A stretch of DNA of 64,000 bases from Pseudomonas sp. RGM2987 (GCF_022952855.1 NZ_JALJDX010000208.1:1-64000), one strand, 5' to 3'; positions 8,520 through 17,048 are shown, numbered from the stretch's first letter. Notes: generated by a model not told the origin, from the sequence alone. Translations and numbers: made by a program.

Positions 8520-9263
8520 TTAACACCCGCCATAGCTCGTAACCTTGTCCACGTACCCGTGAATGAACCAATCCGGTATTTCTTCTTCATGGAACTGGAG
8601 TTCCGTCCCATCGGTAACTTCGGCCAGCAGAACGGATTGCTCCCTGGAGTTATCGAAAATATAAGCACGATCCGAAGCAGCGATAGCGACAGGAAGAAGC
8701 TCAACCGAGCGGTAATAACGTTCAACAATTTTTTCTTGCGCCACGTCGTGGCCACCATCGTCGACACGGTTCGCAACCCGGTTGATATTGATTTCTGGAG
8801 ACTCGGTCGCGACAAAATATAGATATGTTCTGTAGCCATTGGCTTGTGCCAGCTGCATGAACTCAACTTTGTCCTTAAAAGACATTACGGTTTCAAATGT
8901 AAAACTGACCTTCTGGGCAAGCAGATTGTGCCTAATGAAGTCAGACATCACAGAAGCATAATAGGAGCTTACCTGGACGCCACGAAAATCTACGCGCTGA
9001 TCGTCTAGAGCTATCAGGCCTGCATGACCTTGTTGCCCTGCTTTCTGAAGTAGCGGGTGACCAGCAAAGAACCCTTGCAAAGCCTTTAGAGTCGTTGTGA
9101 CGTCGAATTGAGCAAGATCAACGAAACCGGAAGCTCTGGCCTCCTTCTCTATCTCGTCAGCGTTTACATACGTGCCAATGAGGTTGGCGGGAATCTGCTC
9201 TTTGATCGTGCTCTTGCCGGACCCATTAGGGCCTGCAAACACTCGTAACCTAGGCACTGGCAT
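8520..9263 (-). CDS. zeta-toxin-like P-loop kinase
   Basis: A 247-residue P-loop NTPase of the zeta/PezT-like group: Walker A GPNGSGKS at residues 11-18, the VNADEIEKEA segment typical of zeta toxins, FETVMSF and a lid region with INRVANRVDDGGHDV. Zeta toxins phosphorylate UDP-N-acetylglucosamine sugars and block wall synthesis; many chromosomal relatives have other or unknown substrates. The start overlaps the end of the upstream small gene by 14 bases with no ribosome site of its own, so translation should be coupled. That arrangement suggests a toxin-antitoxin pair; toxicity is inferred. Confidence 0.78.
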   Translation of the reverse strand: MPVPRLRVFAGPNGSGKSTIKEQIPANLIGTYVNADEIEKEARASGFVDLAQFDVTTTLKALQGFFAGHPLLQKAGQQGHAGLIALDDQRVDFRGVQVSSYYASVMSDFIRHNLLAQKVSFTFETVMSFKDKVEFMQLAQANGYRTYLYFVATESPEININRVANRVDDGGHDVAQEKIVERYYRSVELLPVAIAASDRAYIFDNSREQSVLLAEVTDGTELQFHEEEIPDWFIHGYVDKVTSYGGC

Positions 9264-9513
9264 TAATACGACGCACCTTGACGACTTCTCCGACAGTCAC
9301 CTTGCGACGAGGCTTGGCCTCGCCAACCACCCGTACACTGCCGTCAGCCTTCGACTCAACTATCTGGTTACCTTCAACCTTGAGCACCACATGTCCAGCC
9401 GCAAGGGCGCGGAAGAACGCCGCATGAGTGGCTCCTGCTGCCACATCCGGAATCTGCATCTCCAGATTCCGGATGGCTTGCTCTGAAAGAGGTTTTTTTA
9501 CAGTCTCAGTCAT
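9250..9513 (-). CDS. probable antitoxin partner of the zeta-like gene
   Basis: An 87-residue protein encoded directly upstream of, and overlapping, the zeta-like gene. The ATG at 9513 has a strong GGAGGG ribosome site; the longer in-frame start at 9546 lacks one. The sequence has a helical start (SEQAIRNLEMQI), a short beta-rich region (GHVVLKVEGNQIVES) and a basic tail (KPRRKVTVGEVVKVRRI). It does not look like the epsilon or PezA antitoxins. The antitoxin role comes from position and size only. Confidence 0.6.
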   Translation of the reverse strand: MTETVKKPLSEQAIRNLEMQIPDVAAGATHAAFFRALAAGHVVLKVEGNQIVESKADGSVRVVGEAKPRRKVTVGEVVKVRRINASA

Positions 9514-9708
9514 AAAATCTTCCCTCCAAGTATCCATCATTCTCATAACACGAATGAGCTTCTAAAGGGCTGCCGCGTTCCTCCCCATGGCTCAGAAAAA
9601 AAGACCTGAGAGTATTGCCTCAACCACAGCATGATACAGGCTAACGAGACCACTGTTGTACTTTTGCAGTTCCCATGAAACGGGCGACTCAGAAGCCGCC
9701 CGTCTCAG

Positions 9709-9981
9709 TTATTCCGCCGCCTGCGCCCGCAGCCGCCTTCCGATCACGTCCATCACGTCACATCCATCACGCAACGATGTCGTTAGCAATTTACAAAAAT
9801 CGGTGAGTACCACGGTGTCTGAACTGATGTCCGAACGAAACGCGATATTTTCCAGGACCTGAGTGACGGTACGGATACGGTAATCGGCCGTTTCGAAAAG
9901 GACATCAAGGGGCGCTTCGGTGTCGATGAGCAGTGCTGCGGGAGTGATGTCGATGCCGGTGATGGGCATGTATCGGTTCAT
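9709..9981 (-). CDS. small hypothetical protein (90 aa)
   Basis: A 90-residue acidic protein with GAGG nine bases before the ATG at 9981. It contains LLIDTEAPLDVLFETADYRI and an amphipathic C-terminal helix (CKLLTTSLRDGCDVMDVIGRRL). The pattern recalls small Pseudomonas proteins often found near accessory genes, but I cannot name a family. Confidence 0.55.
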   Translation of the reverse strand: MNRYMPITGIDITPAALLIDTEAPLDVLFETADYRIRTVTQVLENIAFRSDISSDTVVLTDFCKLLTTSLRDGCDVMDVIGRRLRAQAAE

Positions 9982-10187
9982 GGCTGGTACCTCGCTGAAT
10001 TGAAGGAAAGGCCTGCTTCATTCAATCGAGTCGCCAAACCCGAGTTACCATCAGGGCGACGGAAGAACTATAGGGCTGATAAATCGAATACCACAAGACA
10101 CCTGTTTCCGAGGATTGCATAAGAGATTTCAGCAACGGCAAGTCGACCATAGTGGACAGTCAGGACTGGCAGTGTTCCATCCCCGCT

Positions 10188-10388
10188 TCAATGAAGAACC
10201 CTACGGCTCTCCCCGATCCTGATCCTGTCGAGCGCTCTGTTTAAAGCATCCAAGGCGTCCAGCAAGGCTTTCGCCTCCGCTTCCCGACCGTCGCCCCAGA
10301 GGCGTTCAGCCATTTTGTTGAGTGCCTGGATAGAGCGCTCAATGTCAGCAGCGGTCACCGCTGTGCTTTCCTGGAGTTTCCTGGCCAT
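10188..10388 (-). CDS. small hypothetical helical protein (66 aa)
   Basis: A 66-residue protein made almost entirely of two predicted helices (TAADIERSIQALNKMAERLW and EAKALLDALDALNRALDRI), with a GAAGAAG ribosome site before ATG 10388. No family recognised. It is separated by a terminator-like hairpin from the lipoprotein operon upstream of it on the same strand. Confidence 0.55.
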   Translation of the reverse strand: MARKLQESTAVTAADIERSIQALNKMAERLWGDGREAEAKALLDALDALNRALDRIRIGESRRVLH

Positions 10389-10463
10389 TGATTAATTCTT
10401 CTTCGGGGCGTTGCTGCATCCGTTTCAACGAGATACGCCGCAGAAAGTAATCTGGACGATGTG

Positions 10464-10493
10464 AAACAAAGAAGCCCAGCACAGGGCTGGGCT
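10464..10493 (-). terminator. rho-independent terminator of the lipoprotein operon
   Basis: On the minus strand, AGCCCAGC, a short loop, GCTGGGCT, then TCTTTGTTTC. It lies 51 bases after the stop of the DUF4410 gene. Confidence 0.75.
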
Positions 10494-10543
10494 CGTCCAA
10501 CCGACAATATCTACCTCCAATAGAAGCGCCGCAAGACCATGCG

Positions 10544-11089
10544 TTACTCCGCTTTTGCGCTTTTGATATCACTGATGATTTGCTGAGAAATCGCCTGGAC
10601 CTGCTTTTGGGTCATCGCCGACATGACCCCCTCCCAAGCAGACGACGTCGTGTCATAGGTCCGGGTGCCAATCAGGCGACCAGATTTCAAGTCCGAATAA
10701 TCTGCACTGGAGTTGACCCACGCGTTTCCGACCATGACCCCAGCCCCGTAACGTGCGCCCGGCGACAGGTAACGGAAATTGGTCACGTTGATCTTGATAC
10801 CGACACCCTCTTTACCCTGTGGGCCCGGTGCCCCGGTTTCCGCAAGGTTGTAACCGGCACGGGTTGCTTCCGCTCGCAGAGCTTCATTCCATTCCTGCTT
10901 CAAACGAGGCCAGTCCTCGTTTTGTTCAACCTTGCCGGTTCCCTGGAAGTTGACCACCAGGTTCTGCTTGGCCGACTCATGAATGACCAGCGCTTCGGTT
11001 CCGCCGCTTTTCACGGAGGCAGCGCATCCACTTAGCATCAAGATGGCAATAGCGCAGGACAGTGAAGTCGAAAGCTTGGATGGGTTCAT
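10544..11089 (-). CDS. DUF4410 family lipoprotein
   Basis: A 181-residue protein with a lipoprotein signal (lipobox LSGC, Cys about 22) and the DUF4410 pattern: an EALRAEATRAGYN segment, a beta-rich VGIKINVTNFRYLSPGARYGAG core, and a C-terminal helix. Family function is unknown. It is the second gene of a two-lipoprotein operon, 25 bases after its partner, and is followed by a good terminator. Confidence 0.75.
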   Translation of the reverse strand: MNPSKLSTSLSCAIAILMLSGCAASVKSGGTEALVIHESAKQNLVVNFQGTGKVEQNEDWPRLKQEWNEALRAEATRAGYNLAETGAPGPQGKEGVGIKINVTNFRYLSPGARYGAGVMVGNAWVNSSADYSDLKSGRLIGTRTYDTTSSAWEGVMSAMTQKQVQAISQQIISDIKSAKAE

Positions 11090-11114
11090 CGAATTTCCAT
11101 ATTCAGAAATGGGT

Positions 11115-11378
11115 TTAAAGAGGTGAGGCCTTTGGGCAGGTAGCAGCCTTTCGAGACTGCTTCTTGGTCCACAGAAGACGACCGTTGATTCTACTCTCAG
11201 ACCATGACTCGGTAACCAAAGAGCAGTTGCCGCTCAGGTTCTCAACAAACGTCCTTGGATAGCCCTCAGGCGCATCTCCCCCCATACGCATCCAATTTGG
11301 ATCCGTCGAGGTCACTGATTGATAAGGCATGCAGGCAACCAGTGAGACCAATGAGAGTGCCAAAATTACCTTTTTCAT
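11115..11378 (-). CDS. small lipoprotein, hypothetical
   Basis: An 87-residue protein with a lipoprotein signal peptide (MKKVILALSLVSLVAC, lipidated Cys16) and a short mature part with two further cysteines (NCSLV, ATCPK). The ATG at 11378 was chosen because the signal peptide begins there. First gene of the operon with the DUF4410 lipoprotein; probably an outer-membrane or periplasmic pair. Confidence 0.65.
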   Translation of the reverse strand: MKKVILALSLVSLVACMPYQSVTSTDPNWMRMGGDAPEGYPRTFVENLSGNCSLVTESWSESRINGRLLWTKKQSRKAATCPKASPL

Positions 11379-11389
11379 ATAAGCCTCAA

Positions 11390-11725
11390 TCAATTTGGCA
11401 ACGCTCCCGCGACGAGTGTACTTCCCTGACTGAGCCCCCCACCAGAATGCCCATTCGCTGCCTCCATCCATGACCCGTTGCCTCCTCCGAACCGCTGGCG
11501 AATGAAGGCCCAGAGGTCAGCGGCTTTGATGGCCCGGGTGATGGCGGCAATGAGCGAGCCGCCGAACGTCCCCAGCAGGAACCCGACGCCCGCAACACTG
11601 CGCGGCTCGACCACGCCAAAGTAGGAACTGATGAGACCGGTCAGGTAGTGGGCGCAGACTGCACCCGAGAAAATGAAAATGGCAAGCGGAAGACTTCACC
11701 AGCGTAGATGTTTGCAAGGCGGCAA
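11390..11725 (-). pseudogene. broken phage holin-like gene
   Basis: On the minus strand the frame ending at 11390 encodes two hydrophobic segments separated by a short turn (SLPLAIFIFSGAVCAHYLTG and SVAGVGFLLGTFGGSLIAAI) followed by a basic/polar end (TRAIKAADLWAFIRQRFGGG), the layout of a small phage holin. A TGA lies immediately upstream of SLPLAIF with no start codon before the first membrane segment, so the N-terminal part is lost or in another frame. I read it as a frameshifted prophage remnant. Exact limits are approximate. Confidence 0.5.
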
Positions 11726-11811
11726 TTTCGGTCGAGATGGGTCTACCAAGACAATGAAAACGCCAGGCGAGTCCCTGATCCCTCTGCACAAGGGGAGAAT
11801 CAGAGACCCGA

Positions 11812-12219
11812 TTAAGTGCTGGATGGCGTTGATGGAGGTTCCGAAGCTGCCGGGGCATCAAGCGCTAGCCGCTGCTCCCTTTTCGCCTCAATCTTTTCTA
11901 CGATGACTGCACGATGCTTTTCAGTGTGGGCCAGAAAAGCGGCCCTTGGTAGCACCAGCCGTACAGGTGCTGGCAGAAGCTCGAAAGCTTTCTCCGCAAC
12001 AAGCATGAAAACCTCATCATCCTTTATTCGGTCATGCGTTACAGTGAGCATGCCATCAACCAACACGCGCTCGATCTGCGGCCAGCTCTCTTCCAAATAC
12101 TTGAAAGCTGAATTCGCGCCCTCTCCGACCGAGTCAAGAACTGCGTCCTTTGCCGAGACGACTTTCTCGCTAACTGTTTCGGACAACGCCTTTGCCTTGC
12201 CGGCCAGGAAACCAAACAT
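11812..12219 (-). CDS. hypothetical protein, helical (135 aa)
   Basis: A mostly helical protein starting MFGFLAGKAKAL, with GGAG nine bases before ATG 12219; an alternative ATG at 12261 adds 14 residues but has no ribosome site. It contains VAEKAFELLPAPVRLVLPRAAFLAHTEKHR and a Pro/Ser-rich tail. No family recognised. It is divergent from the truncated integrase and seems to have replaced that gene's 5' part. Confidence 0.55.
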   Translation of the reverse strand: MFGFLAGKAKALSETVSEKVVSAKDAVLDSVGEGANSAFKYLEESWPQIERVLVDGMLTVTHDRIKDDEVFMLVAEKAFELLPAPVRLVLPRAAFLAHTEKHRAVIVEKIEAKREQRLALDAPAASEPPSTPSST

Positions 12220-12262
12220 ATCCATCCGCTCCATGAATGCACGATAAAAGTCTATCGACATT

Positions 12263-12715
12263 TTGGGAGCGTTCTTTAGGAAAACTCAGGGGTACGACAA
12301 TCCGGTTCACTTGAAAATCACCATGGGAGCTGCGTTGCGCGAGGTGGTTGGTGAGCGCCTTCGCTCGCCGATCATGTCGCCGTACTTGATCCACTACAAG
12401 CCAAAGGCCCGGCGTCGGGAGCAGATTGATGCGAAAGACCACTGGACATCGGTGACGCCTGACTACCTGACCAAGGAGTTCAGCAAGGCACGGGACGCAG
12501 CCCAGGCCTACGACCATGTCCCGGCCGGTGAGCGCCCCACTTTTCACGAGATCCGCCCTTTGGGCGCATGGCTCTATGAGCAACAAAATTTCCCAATGGA
12601 GTACATCCAGGCCTTGATGGGCCACTCGGACGAGAAGATGACCAAGCACTACCAGGAGGAGCATGGAGATAAGACGATTGAATACGTCGAGGTGTGCGCC
12701 GAATTGGCGTTCTGA
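12263..12715 (+). pseudogene. 5'-truncated tyrosine integrase remnant
   Basis: The reading frame encodes only the C-terminal catalytic part of a phage-type tyrosine recombinase: FHEIR (the HxxR box), LMGHSDEKMTKHYQ (the second His and the nucleophile Tyr). The N-terminal DNA-binding half and the first catalytic Arg are missing, and no good start codon or ribosome site is present. It points at and ends about 100 bases from the 3' end of tRNA-Val(GAC), the usual position of the integrase in elements inserted in tRNA genes. Confidence 0.75.
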
Positions 12716-12754
12716 GGTGGGGGTTTTGCAAAAGTTTTGCAAATGGCAGAAAGC

Positions 12755-12786
12755 AAAAAGGGGCTACCGTTTCCGGTAACCCCTCT
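12755..12786 (-). terminator. terminator of tRNA-Val(GAC)
   Basis: On the minus strand GGGGTTACCG, GAAA loop, CGGTAGCCCC followed by TTTTTGC, 28 bases beyond the tRNA 3' end. Confidence 0.8.
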
Positions 12787-12813
12787 AGACCGCCCAGCAG
12801 AGCGGATTTTGTT

Positions 12814-12890
12814 TGGTAGGCGCGATTGGACTCGAACCAACGACCCCCACCATGTCAAGGTGGTGCTCTAACCAACTGAGCTACGTGCCT
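12814..12890 (-). tRNA. tRNA-Val (anticodon GAC)
   Basis: A 77-base cloverleaf ending in encoded CCA (12814-12816), with the standard GTTCGAGTCC T-arm and anticodon loop TTGACAT. Its 3' end faces the integrase remnant, so it is the probable insertion site of the accessory element. Confidence 0.95.
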
Positions 12891-12903
12891 GCTGTGAGGC
12901 GGC

Positions 12904-12931
12904 ATTCTACGGAATTCCAAAGGGGTGTCAA
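12904..12931 (-). promoter_or_regulatory. sigma-70 promoter of tRNA-Val(GAC)
   Basis: TTGACA (-35) and TAGAAT (-10) on the minus strand with a 16-base spacer, 13 bases before the tRNA 5' end. Confidence 0.8.
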
Positions 12932-13073
12932 CACCTTTTTTTCACCTAACCCTATGAATATGCAAAATATTTAATTTCACCCGCCGGGCGAAGATTTGCC
13001 GGTGGCTGGCGGGCGATTTTTATCTCGGGTAGGATCTGCGCATTCGTAAAAAATATAAAACAGAGGTTGCAGA

Positions 13074-14357
13074 ATGGCGAACACTCCCTACCCAGCGTCT
13101 TATTACGCCGCGTCGGCCAACCCGGCTCCGTCACGCCCGGCCCTGCAGGATGAAGTCGAGACCGATGTGTGTGTGATCGGTGCGGGTTACACCGGCCTGT
13201 CCTCTGCCCTGTTTTTGCTGGAGAACGGTTTCAAGGTCACGGTCCTTGAAGCCGCCAAGGTCGGTTTTGGCGCATCGGGTCGCAACGGCGGGCAGATCGT
13301 TAACAGTTATAGCCGCGACATCGATGTGATCGAGCGCAGCGTCGGGCCTGCGCAGGCGCAGTTGCTGGGTAAAATGGCCTTCGAGGGCGGCCGGATCATT
13401 CGCGAGCGGGTGGCGAAGTATCAGATTCAGTGCGATTTGAAAGATGGTGGTGTATTCGCCGCACTCACCACCAAGCAAATGGGGCATCTGGAGTCCCAGA
13501 AGCGCCTATGGGAGCGTTTCGGTCACACACAGTTGGAGTTGATGGATCAGCGCCGTATTCGCGAAGTGGTGGCTTGTGAAGAGTATGTCGGCGGGATGCT
13601 GGACATGAGCGGCGGGCATATCCATCCGCTCAACCTGGCGTTGGGCGAAGCGGCGGCGGTGGAGTCCTTGGGCGGGGTGATTCATGAGCAGTCGCCGGCC
13701 GTTCGCATTGAGCGCGGCGCCAATCCGGTTGTGCACACGCCCCAGGGCAAGGTCAGGGCCAAATTCATTATCGTGGCGGGCAACGCCTACCTCGGTAATC
13801 TGGTGCCGGAATTGGCAGCCAAGTCCATGCCGTGCGGCACGCAAGTCATTACTACAGAACCGTTGGGTGATGAACTGGCGCACAGCTTGCTGCCCCAGGA
13901 TTACTGCGTCGAAGATTGCAACTACCTGCTCGACTACTACCGGCTGACAGGCGACAAACGCCTGATCTTCGGCGGTGGCGTGGTGTATGGCGCGAGGGAT
14001 CCGGCGAACATCGAGGCGATCATCCGGCCGAAGATGCTCAAGGCGTTCCCGCAGCTCAAGGATGTGAAGATCGACTACGCCTGGACCGGAAATTTCCTAC
14101 TGACGTTGTCGCGCCTTCCTCAAGTGGGGCGCCTGGGGGACAACATCTATTACTCCCAGGGTTGCAGCGGCCATGGCGTGACGTATACGCACCTGGCGGG
14201 CAAGGTCCTGGCGGAGGCACTTCGTGGTCAGGCTGAGCGTTTTGATGCGTTTGCGGACCTGCCCCATTACCCGTTCCCGGGCGGCCAGTTGTTGCGCACG
14301 CCGTTTGCGGCGATGGGGGCCTGGTATTACGGGTTGCGGGATCGGCTAGGGTTCTGA
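13074..14357 (+). CDS. FAD-dependent oxidoreductase, PuuB-like
   Basis: A 427-residue DAO-family flavoprotein. The FAD-binding GAGYTGLSSAL lies near residue 35, followed by GFGASGRNGGQI, a signature of gamma-glutamylputrescine oxidases; a second conserved stretch, YYSQGCSGHGVTYTHLAGK, is near the C-terminus. PuuB oxidises gamma-glutamylputrescine in putrescine breakdown; Pseudomonas carries many paralogues acting on other amines, and no other puu genes are next to this one, so the substrate is uncertain. The ATG at 13074 follows CAGAGG. First intact core gene after the accessory stretch. Confidence 0.85.
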   Translation: MANTPYPASYYAASANPAPSRPALQDEVETDVCVIGAGYTGLSSALFLLENGFKVTVLEAAKVGFGASGRNGGQIVNSYSRDIDVIERSVGPAQAQLLGKMAFEGGRIIRERVAKYQIQCDLKDGGVFAALTTKQMGHLESQKRLWERFGHTQLELMDQRRIREVVACEEYVGGMLDMSGGHIHPLNLALGEAAAVESLGGVIHEQSPAVRIERGANPVVHTPQGKVRAKFIIVAGNAYLGNLVPELAAKSMPCGTQVITTEPLGDELAHSLLPQDYCVEDCNYLLDYYRLTGDKRLIFGGGVVYGARDPANIEAIIRPKMLKAFPQLKDVKIDYAWTGNFLLTLSRLPQVGRLGDNIYYSQGCSGHGVTYTHLAGKVLAEALRGQAERFDAFADLPHYPFPGGQLLRTPFAAMGAWYYGLRDRLGF

Positions 14358-14390
14358 GACCCCGCCCCGAGCGCTTCGTGGATCTGGAAA

Positions 14391-14432
14391 GGGGCTGCTT
14401 CGCAGCCCAGCGGGAGCAAGCTCCCTCGCCAC
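14391..14432. repeat. REP element, family B
   Basis: GGGCTGCTTCGCAGCCC followed by the AGCGGGAGCAAGCTCCCTCGCCAC palindrome; a single copy after the oxidoreductase gene. Confidence 0.8.
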
Positions 14433-14470
14433 GGCGATTGTTCCTACACTCGAGATCATTATGCCGAAAA

Positions 14471-14502
14471 CAAAAAACCCCGGTCTTTCGACCAGGGTCT
14501 TT
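14471..14502 (-). terminator. terminator of the Val-Asp-Asp tRNA operon
   Basis: On the minus strand ACCCTGGTC, GAAA loop, GACCGGGGT, followed by TTTTTTG; it lies 71 bases after the last tRNA. Confidence 0.85.
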
Positions 14503-14572
14503 GCTATCGATTGGAAGATGCCTACGGCTTTCTTCTTAGCTTCAAGGCGTTCAGTGGGCCTCGAAGCAGATA

Positions 14573-14649
14573 TGGCGCAGCGGACGGGACTCGAACCCGC
14601 GACCCCCGGCGTGACAGGCCGGTATTCTAACCGACTGAACTACCGCTGC
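14573..14649 (-). tRNA. tRNA-Asp (anticodon GTC), copy 2
   Basis: A 77-base cloverleaf with CCA encoded and anticodon loop CTGTCAC. It is identical over its full length to the copy at 14739-14815, with which it forms one operon. Confidence 0.95.
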
Positions 14650-14738
14650 GTATCGCTGTGGACTTGCGTCCATTTAACTCGTCTGACCTTGACCCTTGGG
14701 TCTTGATCTCGAACCAGGCAAACCTGCTTCGCAAAATA

Positions 14739-14815
14739 TGGCGCAGCGGACGGGACTCGAACCCGCGACCCCCGGCGTGACAGGCCGGTATTCTAACCGA
14801 CTGAACTACCGCTGC
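14739..14815 (-). tRNA. tRNA-Asp (anticodon GTC), copy 1
   Basis: Cloverleaf with GCAGCGG/CCGCTGC acceptor stem, discriminator G and encoded CCA. Middle gene of the three-tRNA operon. Confidence 0.95.
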
Positions 14816-14873
14816 GCGTCGGTGGAGGCTTTTGACAGCTTCCGTCCTGCTTTCGCAAGACTCTCGTAAAACA

Positions 14874-14949
14874 TGGTGGGTGATGACGGGATCGAACCGC
14901 CGACATTCTGCTTGTAAGGCAGACGCTCTCCCGGCTGAGCTAATCACCC
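14874..14949 (-). tRNA. tRNA-Val (anticodon TAC)
   Basis: A 76-base cloverleaf, acceptor GGGTGAT, anticodon loop CTTACAA, CCA encoded. First gene of the operon. Confidence 0.95.
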
Positions 14950-14970
14950 TTTGCTTCGTTGAGGCCGCGA

Positions 14971-14999
14971 AATTTACGCAGGTAACGAAGCTAAGTCAA
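14971..14999 (-). promoter_or_regulatory. sigma-70 promoter of the Val-Asp-Asp tRNA operon
   Basis: TTGACT (-35) and TAAATT (-10) on the minus strand with a 17-base spacer, followed by a GC-rich discriminator (TCGCGGCC), as in stringently controlled stable-RNA promoters. Confidence 0.75.
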
Positions 15000-15039
15000 T
15001 AGCAGGGTTGAAGTTTTTTCAAAACAGTTTCAACCAGTT

Positions 15040-15813
15040 TCACTCGTAAATCATTTTCTTGGTCATGCCGCCGTCTACCACGAACTCCTGACCCGTGACG
15101 AAACCGGCGTTGCGCGACAACAGCCACGCCACCATCGCCGCTACGTCCTCCACCGTACCGACCCTCCCCGCAGGATGCTGGGCGTGGTCGGCGTCGGTCA
15201 GTGGCTCGGCGCGGCGCTGGGACGGGTCCCGGGCGTCAATCCAACCTGGGCTGACGGCGTTGACCCGGATCTCCGGACCAAGGCTGATCGCCAAGGCGTG
15301 GGTCAGGGCCAGCAAACCACCCTTGCTCGCCGCATAGGCTTCGGTATCAGGCTCCGATTGGCCGGCGCGGGTCGAGGCCAGGTTGACGATGGCGCCGTTG
15401 TGAGCGCGCAGGTACGGCGCACAGTGCTTGGCCAGCAGCATCGGCCCGCCCAGGTTTACCGCCAGGACCCGATTCCAGTAGGCCAGGTCCAGGCTTTCCA
15501 GGGTGATGTTGTGCGGGTCGGCGATGGCCGCGTTGCACACCAGCGCGTCAAGCCGCCCGAACTGTCCGAGCACCTCGGCGATACCGGTAGCGACCTGCGC
15601 CTCGTCCGCGACGTCCATGGCGATGAACCAGGCGTTATCACCCAAGGTTTTCGCCACCTTGGAACCGCGTTCGCGGTCCAGGTCGGTCAACACCACCTGC
15701 CAGCCTTCGCAGATCAACCAGGCGGCGATGCCCAGGCCAATGCCGCGTGCGGCGCCCGTAACCAGGGCAACCCGGCCATGAGTGCCGCTGGGCGGCGTAG
15801 CCAGCTCGATCAC
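15040..15813 (-). CDS. short-chain dehydrogenase/reductase
   Basis: A 257-residue classical SDR: cofactor motif TGAARGIG at residues 19-26, CNAAI for the NAG motif, a catalytic Ser in VNLAST, YAASK for the YxxxK pair near 160, and a C-terminal [10 protein letters not shown]. It begins with GTG overlapping the metZ stop (GTGA), so translation should be coupled to metZ. The conserved metZ-SDR pairing suggests a shared regulon, but the substrate is not known. Confidence 0.88.
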   Translation of the reverse strand: MIELATPPSGTHGRVALVTGAARGIGLGIAAWLICEGWQVVLTDLDRERGSKVAKTLGDNAWFIAMDVADEAQVATGIAEVLGQFGRLDALVCNAAIADPHNITLESLDLAYWNRVLAVNLGGPMLLAKHCAPYLRAHNGAIVNLASTRAGQSEPDTEAYAASKGGLLALTHALAISLGPEIRVNAVSPGWIDARDPSQRRAEPLTDADHAQHPAGRVGTVEDVAAMVAWLLSRNAGFVTGQEFVVDGGMTKKMIYE

Positions 15814-17021
15814 AAAGCCGCCAACCCACGGGCCAGGTCGGCTTGCAGGTCGGCCACGTCTTCCAGGCCGACCGCAACACGGATCAGGCTGTCACGAATG
15901 CCCGCAGCTTCACGCTCCTGGGGCGACAGACGGCCGTGGGAGGTGGTGCTCGGGTGGGTAATGGTAGTCTTGCTGTCACCCAGGTTGGCAGTGATGGAGA
16001 TCAGCCGTGTCGCGTCGATGAAGCGCCAGGCACCCTCCTTGCCCCCTTTGACTTCAAAGCTCACCACTGCGCCAAAGCCGCGCTGCTGGCGCACGGCCAG
16101 GTCATGTTGCGGATGACTCTTGAGGCCGGCGTAATGCACCTTCTCGATGCCGTCCTGCTGTTCCAGCCACTCGGCCACGGCCTGGGCGTTGGCGCAATGG
16201 GCTTTCATCCGCAGGCCGAGGGTTTCCAGACCCTTGAGGAAGATCCAGGCGTTGAACGGGCTGAGGGTCGGCCCGGCGGTACGCAGGAAGCCCACCACTT
16301 CTTTCATCTGCTCGCCACGACCGGCCACCACGCCGCCCATGCAACGACCCTGGCCGTCGATGAACTTGGTTGCCGAATGCACCACCACGTCCGCCCCCAG
16401 CTTCAAGGGCTGCTGCAGCGCAGGCGTGCAGAAGCAGTTATCCACCACCAGCATGGCACCCTTGGCGTGAGCGATTTCCGCCAGCGCGGCAATGTCCACC
16501 AGTTCAGCCAGGGGGTTGGAAGGCGATTCGACAAACAGCAGCTTGGTGTTGGCCTTGATCGCCGCATCCCAACCGGACAAATCCGCCAGGGGCACGTAGT
16601 CGACTTCGACACCGAAGCGCTTGAGGTACTTTTCGAAAAGGCTGATGGTCGAGCCGAAGACGCTGCGCGACACCAGCACGTGGTCACCGCCACTGCACAG
16701 GCTCATGACTACAGCCATGATCGCGGCCATGCCGGTGGCAGTCGCCACTGCCTGCTCGGCGCCTTCCAGGGCCGCGATGCGCTCCTCGAAAGCCCGGACG
16801 GTCGGGTTGGTGTAGCGCGAGTAGACGTTGCCCGGCACTTCTCCAGCAAACCTCGCCGCCGCATCGGCTGCGGTGCGGAACACGTAGCTGGAGGTAAAGA
16901 ACATCGGATCGCCGTGCTCGGCTTCCGGCGTGCGGTGCTGGCCGGCGCGAACCGCCAGGGTATCGAACGCTACGCCTTCAAGGTCGCTGTCCAGCCGACC
17001 GGCATCCCAATCCTGACTCAT
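15810..17021 (-). CDS. metZ: O-succinylhomoserine sulfhydrylase
   Basis: A 403-residue PLP enzyme of the Cys/Met metabolism family. It makes homocysteine directly from O-succinylhomoserine and sulfide in methionine synthesis. Seen are the [20 protein letters not shown] region near the start, the ATGMAA segment, and the PLP lysine in [12 protein letters not shown] near 215. Position directly after purF is the standard Pseudomonas order for metZ, which separates it from cystathionine gamma-synthase. 57 bases separate it from purF, with a hairpin between. Confidence 0.93.
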   Translation of the reverse strand: MSQDWDAGRLDSDLEGVAFDTLAVRAGQHRTPEAEHGDPMFFTSSYVFRTAADAAARFAGEVPGNVYSRYTNPTVRAFEERIAALEGAEQAVATATGMAAIMAVVMSLCSGGDHVLVSRSVFGSTISLFEKYLKRFGVEVDYVPLADLSGWDAAIKANTKLLFVESPSNPLAELVDIAALAEIAHAKGAMLVVDNCFCTPALQQPLKLGADVVVHSATKFIDGQGRCMGGVVAGRGEQMKEVVGFLRTAGPTLSPFNAWIFLKGLETLGLRMKAHCANAQAVAEWLEQQDGIEKVHYAGLKSHPQHDLAVRQQRGFGAVVSFEVKGGKEGAWRFIDATRLISITANLGDSKTTITHPSTTSHGRLSPQEREAAGIRDSLIRVAVGLEDVADLQADLARGLAAL

Positions 17022-17048
17022 GCTGCCACTCCTTCAATCGGTTAAACG

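Noticed and set aside
10345..10572. 75-codon minus-strand frame overlapping the 66-aa gene
   Set aside because: It crosses the terminator hairpin at 10464-10493 and has no ribosome site.
2619..12813. A copy of the tRNA-Val 3' end marking the left border of the accessory element
   Set aside because: I looked for TGGTAGGCGCGATTGG-like sequence in this interval by eye and found none; the border may be lost or outside the window.
14461..14706. 81-codon frame over the tRNA-Asp region
   Set aside because: It reads through a terminator and a tRNA gene.
15843..17045. 400-codon open frame on the plus strand over metZ
   Set aside because: It is antisense to a clear metZ and reflects GC-rich third-codon bias, with His/Gln/Gly-rich composition and no known domain.
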